DNA of 64,000 bases from assembly GCA_960531495.1 (NCBI GenBank), contig OY482848.1, positions 20,735,897 through 20,799,896 on the forward strand, read 5' to 3'. This stretch comes from Zeus faber. Taxonomy: Eukaryota > Chordata > Actinopteri > Zeiformes > Zeidae. Numbering within the stretch: position 1 is the first letter of the stretch; the number at the start of each line of letters is the position of its first letter. Positions 1 to 11,500 of the stretch are shown here, one piece after another. Both the position numbers and the translations under genes were made by a program. A model generated the notes under the pieces. It saw only the letters and a program-made list of their open reading frames with translations. It searched no databases and had not been told where the DNA came from.

Positions 1-2540
1 CTCATACAAATCCTCAATCTACGTTCAGTGCAATAACTCCCCCACATTTCAAGCAAAGCAATGCCACAGCACAACGACAGTATGACTACAATTAGAGATC
101 AAATTGCACTAAACTCAGATTGCGGATGTGTCCCCCATTAATTGTATTGAGCTTCTGATGATTTTACTTTTTATTTTTACTTTTACAGCGTAGGCAATAC
201 AGCTTCTCGTTCATTTGCTGTAAACACTACTCTCCTCCTCTACTACTCTACTCTCCTTTGCATTTGTGGAAACACCTCCTCCTATTCCCCCTCACCTTGC
301 TCGAGCAACAAAACGAACAGTGGGGAAGCGGATTAACTTCCAGAACCTTGGCATCTTACATCAACAAACACCATAATGCTCGGGTCACACCTCCGCCGGT
401 GCCGGGGGAGCTGAATGAAGGCCAGCAGCTCTTGTTTCGTCACCAGGTTTGTGGGCATGACGGCCCAAAATCGACTGGCTCTTTGGGGCGCGCCAAGCAT
501 TGCAAACCTTTCTACTTTTCAATATTTCATATACATTATAGAGATAGATGGGGCTTTTTTTTATTAAATTAAAGCGGTGCAGCTGTTAACTTAACAAAAT
601 AAATAAAAAATATATATTTTATTTATATTGCTAAGTAAACAACATCAAAAAAGATTCACATGTGAGCAAAATATCTTATTTATACAGCCCTGTGGTTTCC
701 ATTAAAAAAAAGGTAAATATCTATTTAAATATTTATTTTTATTGCTGTGTGTTCTAGCTTTCATCTATAAATAACCTAGTATGACTGGACAAAATACGAA
801 TGCTGTAGGCCCATTAAAAAAAATATGTTTCTTGTCTTGCCACCTGTCCTTTAAAATAGGGAGAAAGTCCATCCTTTTTGGAGAAACATAAAATGATGTG
901 TTCCTTATTTTCTCGATACTTTAAGGGATGTTTTTCATAACAAAAAAAAACATTAAAAAAGGCCTAATCATGAACAATAATGATGCAGTGGTCGGGGTGT
1001 CCATTTTCCAATGATGAACTCAATTGTTTCGAGTGTATCTTCCTTCCTATTGGCTGTTGCCCGTCGCTGCTCATTTGCATATAGAAGATTTTTTGCTAAA
1101 GGAGACTTTCCGTGTCGCCGCAAAGCCGTGAACTCGTCGCTGTTCGTCGCTCCGCCCCCTGCAGCCGGATGAAGTCGAGGTCCGTTAGAAATGAATAAGC
1201 AGCCTGTCGCAGGTGTGCCGGGGGTGTGATGTGACCCTACGGTGGGAGTGGGTCTCACTCCTCTTCCTCCTTTCATTCCACCGTTCCATCTCCATTCCCT
1301 TCCCACCAGTTACCCCCCCACCCCCACCCCACCTCCCGCTTCCCCCAGAGCCCCCTCGCAGTGCTTTTCGCTGGAGATAAGGTCTATAATATCTGACTCC
1401 ACTAAATAAATAAAAAAAATCTTCCCCCAGAGGCTCTTTGTCAGCCTCTTATCAGAATGTCAAACCTCTGCTTGAGTAAGCAAGCAAACAAGTCGCAGCA
1501 GAAATGATGTATCAGGGAACTGCCACCGGTCGGGGATGAGCTGTCAGTCGCTTTGTTGAGCTAATGATCACTGCCGGCTTCGCTGGGAATTGGAGGTCTC
1601 TAATTCAGTCCGCCTTTTCCATTCTAGTTCCTTCCTTGTTATGTTTTTTTCCTTTTTTTGTTTTCCCCTTCCTGCGTGGGCTGGTGTTGCTGTTGTCTAG
1701 ACGTTGGCTTTGCGGGGGGTTCGTTGATTTGCGGAGGTGGCAAGAAATGTCCACCCTGTAACCCAACATCTGCCAGAGGGTTTGTTTGTCATAATGCCAG
1801 ACAACTTGTGTGGTGAATTAAGTCTCTTTTTTATTTTCCTGAAGCCAGTTAAGTGAGCTGTGTTTTTCCAACCCCGAAGAAAAGCATCCAAATGAAATAT
1901 AAAAAATAAATGGAGTTGTTTCTCGTAATGGTCGGACAGTCAGGCTCTTCTCTGTCCCCCATCAGATGTTCCTGGAATGGCTTGAAAAATACGATGGCCA
2001 GGCATCCACATTTGATTAAGGTTGAAAGTAAAGATTGAATCAATGCAGTTATAAGGTGAAAGAATGGCCTATTAATGAACTGAACCCCAAAAAAGTCACT
2101 AAAATTAGGTCTGGGCTGTATTTTGGCGATGGCGGACGGCCCTGAATTATTTTTGGATTAAATGATGTCCACAATAGACCAACCAGATTTTGCCAAAGAA
2201 TCTTAGATATTTTTTCTTTTTTATCTGACATTAGCTCTAAAGGATAGTTTGGCTATTTTTCAACTCGGACATTGTTAAATTAATTAATAATTAATTTAAA
2301 AATGTTGTTTCCAATCATGTTTTAAGTAGCAATAACATCACATTGTGTTTAAAAGTACTGCAATTACAACCATACATCCAAAGCATCAGTAGGTTGCCGT
2401 TAGGAAGCGGTGCAACTATCTGTTTCTTGTCTCACAAACATTTTCTCAATCAAACCTCAATAAAATCCAGAAAAACCTGATAAAATGAAAATCCAAAAAG
2501 GAGATTTTAAATCTTTTGAAAAACGGTGAAACACAGTGAA
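1..2540. other. Non-coding, no gene recognised
   Basis: AT-rich sequence with homopolymer runs and short open frames only. None of the frames has recognisable domain content. The part from about 1000 to 1560 is of higher complexity and more GC-balanced than its surroundings, and could hold a conserved non-coding element, but nothing in the sequence alone proves this. Confidence 0.6.
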
Positions 2541-2588
2541 GATGAAACTAACTGTGTGTGTGTGTGTATATATGTATGTGTGTGTGCT

Positions 2589-2659
2589 AATAATACCGAC
2601 CTTCTATACCAGTACCAATGGAGATAAGTCATGTACACTCTTGTACACTCTGTAGGCCT

Positions 2660-2755
<96 letters not shown>

Positions 2756-2756
2756 C

Positions 2757-2787
<31 letters not shown>

Positions 2788-3292
2788 GCTTCAAGTGCAC
2801 CCCAGCACCCTCCTGGTTACATTCCTCTCCTTTCCTCCCTCATTTACTGCCATAACTATGACAGGAAGAGGCCACGTGACCAGTTGTAGTTCCAGTTTTC
2901 CTGGACCTAATTAACCTAATTAATGTTGTCGTCCAATGTTTGTTTTTGTGTAAATGTTGTTTGTTTCTATGTTTATTTGTCTCACCCGTGGTGATTCTCC
3001 CCCTCTTGGAGTAGTGATCAGTTGTTTATAGACCCAAACATGATAAATAGTTCTCATAAGAGGGGGGTTGGTGGTGGTTCTCTTTAACCAAAAACTGTGC
3101 GCTTGTCATTCTACAGGTCGTCCACAGGACAGAGTTATTGCAGCAGTTCTTGATGATTTAAGAATGAATAAAGAGTTGCATTGCAGGTTGAGAAGTTGAA
3201 CTCCACTTGCACACTAACTCTGTCCTGATGCAATAGCATACAAATACTCTGTGTTGTATGCCCAGCATGCTGACAGCACAGGTAAAAAAAAA
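2589..3292 (+). mobile_element. 5'-truncated L1-type LINE 3' end
   Basis: This stretch is the reverse-complement counterpart of 34780-35310. Both copies share the opening ACCAGTACCAATGG segment, an internal CA/TG microsatellite, the CCACGTGACC segment, and an end reading GCTGACAGCACAGGTA followed by poly(A). At 34780-36023 the same sequence lies directly downstream of an L1-type ORF2 C-terminus, so it is inferred to be the element's 3' UTR. Here only the UTR and a 9-base A tail (3284-3292) remain. ATGTATG-rich sequence on both sides (about 2572 and 3292) may be a target-site duplication, but it lies in TG-rich DNA and is weak evidence. Confidence 0.7.
2661..2786. repeat. (CA)n microsatellite inside LINE 3' UTR
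   Basis: About 60 CA units, interrupted once by a TC, within the LINE 3' UTR remnant. Long open frames across it are runs of His-Thr or Cys-Val and are not genes. Confidence 0.95.
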
Positions 3293-3297
3293 TGTAT

Positions 3298-3455
3298 GCG
3301 TGTGTGTGCGTGTATATATATATATATATATGTATGTGTGTATATGTATGTATCTATGTATGTATATTAGTATGTATGAATAAATGTGTGTGTGCGTGTA
3401 TGTGTGTGTGTATATACAATATACACACACACATACACGCACACACACATATATT

Positions 3456-3493
<38 letters not shown>

Positions 3494-3494
3494 G
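3298..3494. repeat. Compound TG/TA/CA microsatellite
   Basis: Alternating purine-pyrimidine tracts (TG, TA, CA, then TG again) start immediately after the poly(A) of the LINE remnant. The CA to TG reversal around 3420-3460 is self-complementary. Confidence 0.9.
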
Positions 3495-4944
3495 TTGGAG
3501 ATTTCCCACTGTGTGGTCGGTGAGGTTAATCTGCCTGCTACAGGAAAACTAACAGAGTATAAAAGTCAAGTCAAGTCAAATAACACTTTATTTATAAAGC
3601 GAATTTCATACCAGCGCAACACAGTGCGCTTCAGTAAAATATATATTTTTCTGCAGAATAAAGAGAAAGATACAGAGTACTTCAAAACAGTGATCTGATC
3701 GGTCTGCCCCTGCTTCTGCTAAAGAGGCCTATATACCGATGAGAGGTTGTGTACCATTGGTCAGCTTGTCATTTACAGGACTATGTCCCCAAATCCTTTC
3801 CCCGGGTGTTGCTCTCATACAATGATTTAACAGTCAAACTCCGGTCACAGGTACAATCTTACTGTGCTATAGAACAAACCACGATGCTCTGTCAAGCCCC
3901 CTGAGCCTATCCTTATCTCCACACAAGGTTGAGGTTGAAGATGGAATGTGATCTGGTCTTTACAATTTAGTATGGCATTATCTGAAAGAATAGTATCTTC
4001 ATGTGAGCTCTGAGAGACTCATTAAATCCCCAAGGCAATTTTTTAAAACTACGTAACATACAAGAAGGCTATAGTCCTAATTGAATTGATCATCTGCATA
4101 TTTCTCTCACAATGTGTGTGTGAATGTGTATATATATACATGTGTGTGTGTGTATATACAGTATATATATATATATGTAAGTATGTATGTGTGTATATAT
4201 GTGTATGTGTGTAATATTTAAAATTAATCTAAGTACAGTTGAAGCCTGGGCTGTACGTTTAATTTCACCGGCTCTATTGCCAGCTGCAGATAAGGACATA
4301 TTGTTTCCCCCGATCTAAGGATCCCCTGCAAACCGGCAGAGGAAAACCTAATTTCCGGTGCTGATGCAGCATGCAAGAGGAAGTAGATCGGACGCCTGGG
4401 GGTGAGAACCACACCCGTCTACCAGATGTTATATCAAGCAATAAAGTGTCCATCCTTCATTTTCTTCAATTTAGGGAAGAAACCCAGATTGCATTCCCCT
4501 TTCCCATTCCCTGTCAACCGTCCCCCTCCCGCACAGGAATCCCCAATCGCCAAAATCATGCAATAGACAAGTTAAGGTCCCCTTATTTTCTCTGATTTCC
4601 TGCTGTAACATCCAAAGCTATGATCACGGTTGGTTGTCTGTGATTTCACCGACTTGAGGAAGTGGTTCTTTATGTTCTACACCAAGTGTGGGAATAGCTC
4701 ATCTGGTGCGTCGGTGGCGCTGCTGAATGTTTTAAAGTTCCTGAAAAATTATTCAAATCGCAGTGGTGTGTGTGAAATGAGCACATTTGAATAAATGGAT
4801 GGAACGTGTGTCTGGCGTTTGCAGTTCTCTCTTTTAATTTTCACCATAATATAAAATCAGTCAATTTGTTTGCGTTTGCACGGCAGACAGTGGCTCCCTG
4901 GTTATGAGATGCATGAACATTTAAACACATTTCTTCATTTGCGC

Positions 4945-4946
<2 letters not shown>
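3495..4946. other. Non-coding with a second TG/TA microsatellite
   Basis: No gene is recognised. A short repeat-like segment with three AAGTC units followed by TTTATTTATAAAGCG (about 3563-3640) resembles a common fish dispersed repeat, with low confidence. TG/TA microsatellite sequence occupies about 4110-4215. Confidence 0.55.

Positions 4947-5011
<65 letters not shown>
4947..5011. repeat. (GT)n microsatellite
   Basis: A nearly pure GT run introduced by GCGCGC. Confidence 0.95.
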
Positions 5012-5013
<2 letters not shown>

Positions 5014-5275
5014 CTCACATATTAAACAAGCGCCTGACATTTTTGAAGCTGGTTCTTTATGGTAGGATTACTGTGTGCCAGAAATTCTGCCATTAAAAAG
5101 ATAATATTATCAATATCAATATGCAATACCAGACGTGAGCTGTCATTTTCATCTCGGGATGTTGTAAAGCAACTCATTTTAGTGGAAGCTGTGTATGCTT
5201 TCACACAGATGCCATTATGACAATTAGCGGTCCAGTTCTGCACAAGAGTCTAGTAAGTGGGGTCATTATGAAATA

Positions 5276-5458
5276 CCAAACCAACAGACTATCAACTAAT
5301 GATGAACCACCTAACTAATGAACAAACTTACAAAATAACTCACAATTTAACAACTTAAGAACACATGAACGAACAAACGATTGAACGAACTAACTAACAA
5401 ACAAACAAATGAAGCAACAGATTAACAACTAATGAACAAACGAATAAAGGAACGAAAC

Positions 5459-5495
<37 letters not shown>

Positions 5496-5512
5496 GAGAG
5501 AGAGAGAGAGAG
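5276..5512. repeat. Degenerate AAC/AACT-rich repeat then (AG)n
   Basis: From 5276 to about 5458 the sequence is a degenerate run of ACTAAC, GAACAA and similar short words on one strand. From 5461 to 5512 it becomes an almost pure AG run. No coding content. Confidence 0.8.
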
Positions 5513-5541
5513 CTAGACTTTACCCAGTACCCAGTCATTAC

Positions 5542-5680
5542 TTTGTAGGGGTCTGGATATTACCTTCAAGTGATATTGTGAAGTGCACACAACATGCTGT
5601 GTACCCCGACCAATGGTACGGGCGAAGGATAAGAGTAGATGCAGAGATCAGCAGTGGACTGTACGGTGGAAAACCGAGAG
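5542..5680 (+). repeat. Dispersed repeat, copy 1
   Basis: Shares GGGGTCTGGATATTAC, TGTGAAGTGCAC, GAAGGATAAGAGTAGATG and GTACGGTGGA, in the same order, with 17448-17640. At the second site the sequence leads into a 22-bp minisatellite. Here it stops after the GTACGGTGGA unit. The family is not recognised. Confidence 0.7.
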
Positions 5681-6616
5681 AATATTGACAAATTGAACAA
5701 CAATACGACAACATTACCAGAACCGATCTGATAAGACCCTTTCTTTCAGGAAAAAAAACGAAAACACAATTTACCGTCCCCTTGACTTTTGAGAAAGCCT
5801 GTTCGCTTCCACCCTAAAGACCTCTGGGCCAAACACACACAGGCATGCCGACGCATACGGACCGACAACTCCAAACTACCAATTTGTCTCCTTTGGTACT
5901 CGCCGTCTTTCATGTCTTCGTGGGCCGGGGCTAAAGCCAGGATGCCTGGGAAGAAACATGGCCGCTGTGATTAAAGATGCCCTTCAGCCAGGTACGCCTG
6001 ACCAGATGGTGCCTGCCCCGGCGTTGCGCTTTCTCCGTTCGCAGGGATGAAACTTCCCCAGGCTCCCTTTGGTTTCCATGCCCACATCCTGCACCCCTAC
6101 CAGGAGTCGGCAACCTGTGACTCTGGAGTCGCATGCGACTCTTTAGCCCCTCTCCAGTGCCTTCCTGTGGCTTTGACAAAACAAATCGATGGAAATGAAT
6201 AACGATCATTTTCCAACATTTTAATTTTCAATTATCATTGTTGTAGGCCAAAAGTGATTCTTACATTCTCCAATTGTAAAAATGTGTAGACTATACACCG
6301 TACAAAAACAAATGTTTTCACATTTCGGTCAACTAAAATGTGCATCAGGGGTTTATGTTGCTGCTTCGTAAGCACGCCACAGGAACGTAACGAGGCGGGG
6401 TCCTCACATGTCGAGCAAACCGAACAAAAAGAGTATTCGGCCCCTTACTCCTGCACATGCAGACATTCCAGCCAATGTGGGAGCAGACAGCTGGGAGTGG
6501 ATACTGGATAGGAGCAGCACGCGCACTCCGGGAATGCCGTAATAAGACTGCTGCTCTGACCGAACAGCCATATTTATCCTCATATTTGGAACTATTTCTC
6601 CGGCAATACAGGAGCT

Positions 6617-8483
6617 ATGGATTCCAAATCCCAAAAAAAGAAAAGGCTAGGAGAAAAATAGAGGGTTTAAGTCTGCGTGGATGGATTAATTTGCTTTCAC
6701 TGCCAATGATGCTGGCTTACCTGTCTGCTTGATATGTGGCGAGAAATTAGCAAAACACAAAAAATGTCATGTCGAAAGACATTTCCAGAACAAGCACACA
6801 GCATTTGCTGAAAAGTACGAAGCTGCAGATGAGCGAAAAAGAGTGATTTCGGAACTGCCGTGGAAAGCTGAGCAGAGGGAATATACTTTCAAGAACTGGA
6901 TCAAGTCTTTAAACTCAACTACTGCTGCTAGTTTTGTGGACGCTCCGGAGACAGCAAGGCGTGGAAAGCCGCTCACAGGCGGAGAATACATGAAAGAATC
7001 GTTCATAAAGATATCAGAGCATCTATTTTTCGGACTTTAAAAACAAACGTGAAATAGTTCAGATAATTGGACGAAATGTCTCTCTCTGCAAAGACCGTCA
7101 AGGACAGGGCCATTCAAATGGCAACAAACATCACCAGTCAGCAAATTGAGGACATTTGTTCAGCCCAACATACTCATTCGCCTGTGATGAGTCAAGTGAT
7201 CTAAACGATATTGAACAGACAGTGCTCTGATGCAGATATGTGAACTCTGACAGGCTGCAGGAAGAAATCGTTGAGCTGATACCGCTAAAAGCCCAAACAC
7301 GGGGGAAGGACATGTGTGAGGGTGTTGTGTATTGTTTAAAAGCCAAAGAAATAAACACCACCCACATGGTGTCAGCGGCTTCTCATGGGACACCTCGTAT
7401 CAGAGGAGCACAGAAGGGGCTTGTGACTTTACTTCAGAAATCACTGGATCGAAATTTGCTGACGTTTCACTGCATCTTGCACTAGGAAGCACTGTGCGCT
7501 CAAGCATTTCCCCCGCAGTGTATGGAGGTGATGAACCTTTTCATTCAAACAACTGACAATTCTGTTCATTTTTAGAAGAAGTCAACAGCTCATATCCGGT
7601 TCTCCTGCTGCATAACAAAGTCCGCTGGCTGTCCAGGGGAGAGGTGCTGAAACGTTTTGCTGCTTGTCTGGAACATGTGAAAACCTTGCTGGAAGGCATA
7701 GGCCTCACCTATCCCGAACTGGAAGATCCAGATTGGCTGGAAAAGTTGCACTTTGTGGTGGATATGACAAGTCACTTAAACACGCTGAACAAAAGTCACC
7801 AGGGAAAGGGAAGCACGGCCCTGCGGGTGCTGGAGGATGTTTTGGCGTTTGAGCCCAAGCTGACGTTCAAAGAGTTCAGAGAAGAACATAATCACATAAA
7901 TTGCGAGTATTTACAGCGTGCGATCATCGTAATGCAAACTGCATTTGGGGAAAGATTCAGCGAGTTCAGAAAGGAAAAAAAAAACAACACATTATCATTC
8001 CCTGTCACACCCCTGGACCTCGACCCATCCCTGCTGAACATGTCCGCATTCACAGGAGTAAGTCAACCCGATCTTGGAATTGAACTGGCCGACATAGCGG
8101 ATAAAGACTGATGGGTGTCCAAGTTCGAAAGCCTGACAGCTGATCTCGAAGATGTTGCCCGTCAGAAGGCCATTCTCGCTCAAGAGCACAAATAGAGCGA
8201 TGTTGAAAACCTCCCCAAACCAGACAAACTTGTTTCTGAAACATGGAACGCCATGGCCGACACCTATATGAACACGAAGAAGTATACATTTGGAGTCCTG
8301 TCCATCTTTGGATCAACATACTTATGCGAGCAGGTTTTCTCAAGCATGAACTTACATGAAATCCGAATAATCGCCCTCGCCTCACAGATGACCTGCAGCC
8401 TGCAGTCCTGTGTGAAGATCAAAGTCACATCTTACAGCCCTGATATAGAGAAGATCTGCAGTGACGTTCAGAAACAGAAATAA
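6617..8483 (+). pseudogene. hAT transposase remnant (ZBED/GTF2IRD2-like)
   Basis: This reads as a decayed hAT-superfamily transposase of the kind often labelled GTF2IRD2-like or ZBED5-like in fish. In order I see a start-like MDSKSQKKKR (6617), a BED-type zinc finger with CGEKLAKHKKCHVERHFQNKH (about 6735-6800), a central catalytic region in pieces (LLTFHCILH near 7460; LLHNKVRWLSRGEVLKRF near 7605), and a C-terminal dimerisation segment FGVLSIFGSTYLCEQVFSSM (about 8290-8350). Frameshifts and stops (near 6650, 7037, 7485 and 8110) split it into at least five frames. The longest intact piece is 7644-8111. It cannot make an active transposase. The family is well supported; the exact clade is not. 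Confidence 0.85.
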
Positions 8484-9012
8484 CATTAAACAGATGAGAA
8501 CACTATCATTTAATAGGCTATTATTTCAAAAGTATGAATTTTAGACCCTGAGCTGATGTAGTTGTGTTTTAGGTTCAGGTGCGACGGTTGATTGCTGTAT
8601 GTGGCTGAGGATAAAAACAGAATGGGATGGCAGCACACTGAAACGGACTCTAGTCATAATTAAATACAAACTGGACTATTTTTTATTTTTTTTTATGTTC
8701 ACCCTTTTAAAGCAATTAGGCTGCAGCTATATGTTTTATTTCCACTACTTATATAAATACTACTTTTTATTTTATTCATTTCCACAAATATGGGGAGGAC
8801 TCAAAAAGTTCTGTGTTAATTTATTTCAAAGTAGGCCTACACATGGCAGTGTATTTTTTTTCTCCTCCTCATAAGACTTTGGTGTTTTCTTTTCTTATAA
8901 CAGCTAAAAATACCAATAAAATGTCAACGGTTTTCTTTATAGTTTCTAGTATTCTATAATTTTATAAATGCAATAAACTATGTTTTTTGTATATATAGTA
9001 ATAATATATATA
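8484..9012. other. hAT 3' non-coding part
   Basis: AT-rich sequence between the end of the transposase remnant and the nested Tc1. No gene is recognised. Confidence 0.6.
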
Positions 9013-9937
9013 CAGTGTAACAGCAAAAAAGTATTTAGTCAGCCACCAATTGTGCAAGTTCTCCCACTTAAAAAGATGAGAGAGGCCTGTAATTTTCATC
9101 ATAGATTCACTTCGACTATGAGAGACAGAATAGGGGGAAAAGAAACCAGGAAATCACATTGTAGGATTTTTAATGAATTAATTGGTAAATTCCTCGGTAA
9201 AATAAGTATTTGGTCACCTACAAACAAGCAAGATTTCTGGCTTTCACAGACCTGTAACTTCTTCTTTAAGAGGCTCCTCTGTCCTCCACTCCTTACCTGT
9301 ATTAATGGCACCTGTTTGAACTGGTTATCAGTATAAAAGACACCTGTTCACAACCTCAAACAGTCACACTCCAAACTCCACTATGGCCAAGACCAAAGAG
9401 CTGTCAAAGGACACCAGAAACAAAATTGTAGACCTGCACCAGGCTGGGAAGACTGAATCTGCAATAGGTAAGCAGCTTGTTGTGAAGACATCAACTGTGG
9501 GAGCAATTATTAGAAAATGGAAGACATACAAGACCACTGATAATCTCCTTCGATCTGGGGCCCCACGCAAGATCTCACCCGGTGGGGTCAAAATGATCAC
9601 AAGAACGGTGAGCAAACATCCCAGAACCACACGGGGGGACCTAGTGAATGACCTGCAGAGAGCTGGGACCAAAGTAACAAAGGCTACCATCAGTAACACA
9701 CTACGCTGCCAGGGACTCAAATCCTGCAGTGCCAGACGTGTCCCCCTGCTTAAGCCAGTACATGTCCAGGCCCGTCTGAAGTTTGCTAGAGAGCATTTGG
9801 ATGATCCAGAAGAGGATTGGGAGAATGTCATATGGTCAGATGAAACCAAAATAGAACTTTTTGGTAAAAACTCAACTTGTGTTTGGAGGAGAAAGAAAGC
9901 TGAGTTGCATCCATACCAATACTTTTTTGCCCCACTG
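9013..9937 (+). mobile_element. Internally deleted Tc1-like transposon
   Basis: Flanked by the TA dinucleotides expected for Tc1/mariner (9011-9012 and 9938-9939). The left terminal repeat starts CAGTGTAACAGC and continues AAAAAAGTATTTAGTC. The right end keeps only about 20 bp, ending TTTTTTGCCCCACTG. The coding region breaks off soon after the first catalytic region and joins directly to the right end, so roughly the last half of the transposase and most of the right terminal repeat are missing. It lies inside the hAT element and is therefore younger. Confidence 0.9.
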
Positions 9938-9952
9938 TATATCACTTTATAA
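9383..9952 (+). pseudogene. Truncated Tc1 transposase
   Basis: The frame opens [19 protein letters not shown]. It holds the N-terminal paired-like helix-turn-helix (residues 1-55: [11 protein letters not shown], then [10 protein letters not shown]), a second HTH region (about 70-125), and the start of the DDE domain with [12 protein letters not shown] (about residues 150-161), whose Asp is the first catalytic residue. After [11 protein letters not shown] the normal protein, about 340 residues in this family, is cut off. The last dozen residues come from the terminal repeat, so the second Asp and final Asp/Glu are absent. The DNA-binding half is uninterrupted, so a truncated DNA-binding protein could in principle be made, but nothing shows expression. 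Confidence 0.9.
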
Positions 9953-10040
9953 GATGTGTCATCATTATGTTTTGCGGCTCCAGACGGCTCCAGAAAGAGG
10001 GGCAAAATGGCTATTTGATAGTAAAGGTTGCCAACCCCTG

Positions 10041-10055
10041 CCCTAACCCTAACCC
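10041..10055. repeat. Short telomere-like repeat
   Basis: Two and a half units of CCCTAA directly abut the right end of the hAT element. This is too short to be more than a chance or insertion-site feature. Confidence 0.7.
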
Positions 10056-10088
<33 letters not shown>

Positions 10089-10120
10089 TATTATTATTAT
10101 TATTATTGTTATTATTATTG
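10056..10120. repeat. (AAT)n(ATT)n self-complementary microsatellite
   Basis: An AAT run turns into an ATT run at about 10087, giving an inverted repeat able to fold on itself. More AT trinucleotide tracts follow to about 10210. Confidence 0.9.
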
Positions 10121-11320
10121 TAATAATTACAGAAAAGTAAATACAAAGTTAAATAGTAGTATTATAAATATTATTATTGCATAATAATAATCATAATAAT
10201 TATAATAATGAAAACAAAATCCCCTCCCACTATGGCATCCTTGTGGCAGCTTTACCAGAGACAGGGAGCCGCACCTACCATAAATAATTCCCTCAGAACA
10301 AGCTGACAGTAGGCGTCTGATTTTGTTTGCTCCCCTCCAATGACTGTGCTGACTATTAATTTGCGTAAGAAGCTATTTCTTAACCCTCCACTTTTCATTC
10401 CGTCTCCAGTTGTACCTGCACGTGCACGTTTCCCACTGGAGACCTAATTGCTACTCAGACTGCTTATAAACACATGCCGTGGTATTTTTACCATTCCATC
10501 TTTGATGTGTTTACCTCAGTGTCTTAATATACAGTAAATCCAGAGAGGAGCACTTAACCGTACATTAATAGAGTCAACAGTCATTACCAGTAACTAGTGA
10601 GGTCAGTTAAATCAGGTTTTATTTAATGCATTGTGGATCATTGTTCTGTGGATATAAGTGTTTGGAATGAAATTTGACCAAATATTGAGGTTTTGAACAT
10701 TAAGAATAACAATAACCATACTAATACAAAGGGTTAACTACTCTATAAATAACAAAAGAATCTCAGTTTATAGTGTCACGGCTCATGCTATGTTTATGTA
10801 ACATAGGAACAACTCCAATTTCCACTGTTGTGAATGGGAAGCACCACAAGAGTTAATATCACAAATGATCAATGCAAAATAGAATTGTAAAATAGGAAAA
10901 TATAAATAAAACGACAATATGCTCTGTATGATGTACCTTCGATAATTGTGACATCAGAGATCACACTTGATTGATGGGAATTGATGGGACATAGTTTTGC
11001 TGCCCCCCATTTCCTGTCATCTGGGTTCATTTTAGAGAGCAGAAGGCAATTTGGGTGTATCCTGTTTTTTGTTGTCTTCTCATAGTATGACTTGTTTTCC
11101 CTTGTCTTGGTTTAGCATGGATCCAAACCGAGCAGCTGCTCCTGTGATGGCTCTATTCTGTACAGAGGAGCCTGCGGAGCACCAGCTTGACTTCACATTG
11201 ACTCTTGAATATCATAGTAGTATTCTCTATTATTGTGGGACAAATATTCTGATAAATACTGTCAGGTTAAATCAAGTCAACTAGATTTTGTGTGCAGCCC
11301 ATCTATTGACTGACTACCTA
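10121..11320. other. Non-coding, no gene recognised
   Basis: Mixed-complexity sequence with only short frames. No domain, RNA gene or transposon end is recognised. Confidence 0.6.
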
Positions 11321-11328
11321 CTTGTCTA

Positions 11329-11394
<66 letters not shown>

Positions 11395-11447
11395 GACTGA
11401 CCGACCAACCCACCGACTGACCGACTGATCAATTTACTTGATCAGCA

Positions 11448-11479
<32 letters not shown>

Positions 11480-11500
11480 CCATCCATCCATCCATCCGTC
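11321..11500. repeat. (CTGT)n and (CCAT)n microsatellites
   Basis: A (CTGT)n run from about 11329 to 11394 is followed by short CCGACTGA words and a (CCAT)n run with CCGT variants at about 11448-11500. Confidence 0.95.

Larger units (their letters stand above)
6101..10040 (+). mobile_element. Decayed hAT DNA transposon with nested Tc1
   Basis: The ends are inverted: the left starts CAGGAGTCGGCAACCT and the right is the complement of CAGGGGTTGGCAACCT. Between them lies a broken hAT transposase (6617-8483). A Tc1 element (9013-9937) has landed in the 3' non-coding part, so this transposon is about 3.0 kb without it. The left end is followed by a GCGACTCTTTAGCCCCTC block that recurs at 20244-20335. 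The 8 bp outside the two ends (ACCCCTAC and CCCTAACC) are not an identical duplication. Confidence 0.85.

Noticed and set aside
258..572. Plus-strand open frame of 104 codons
   Set aside because: No motif, no homologous pattern, AT-rich surroundings. Length is within chance for a 64-kb window.
968..1306. Minus-strand open frame of 112 codons
   Set aside because: Low-complexity Gly/Arg-rich start and no domain. It follows the local GC content.
2507..2914. Cys-Val and His-Thr repeat proteins on both strands
   Set aside because: Direct translations of a CA/GT microsatellite.
10041..10055. Interstitial telomere as a chromosome-fusion scar
   Set aside because: Only two and a half units, which is far too short to support a fusion.
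9364..10146. 260-codon minus-strand open frame
   Set aside because: It is the antisense of the Tc1 transposase plus translated ATT repeats (poly-Asn/Tyr).
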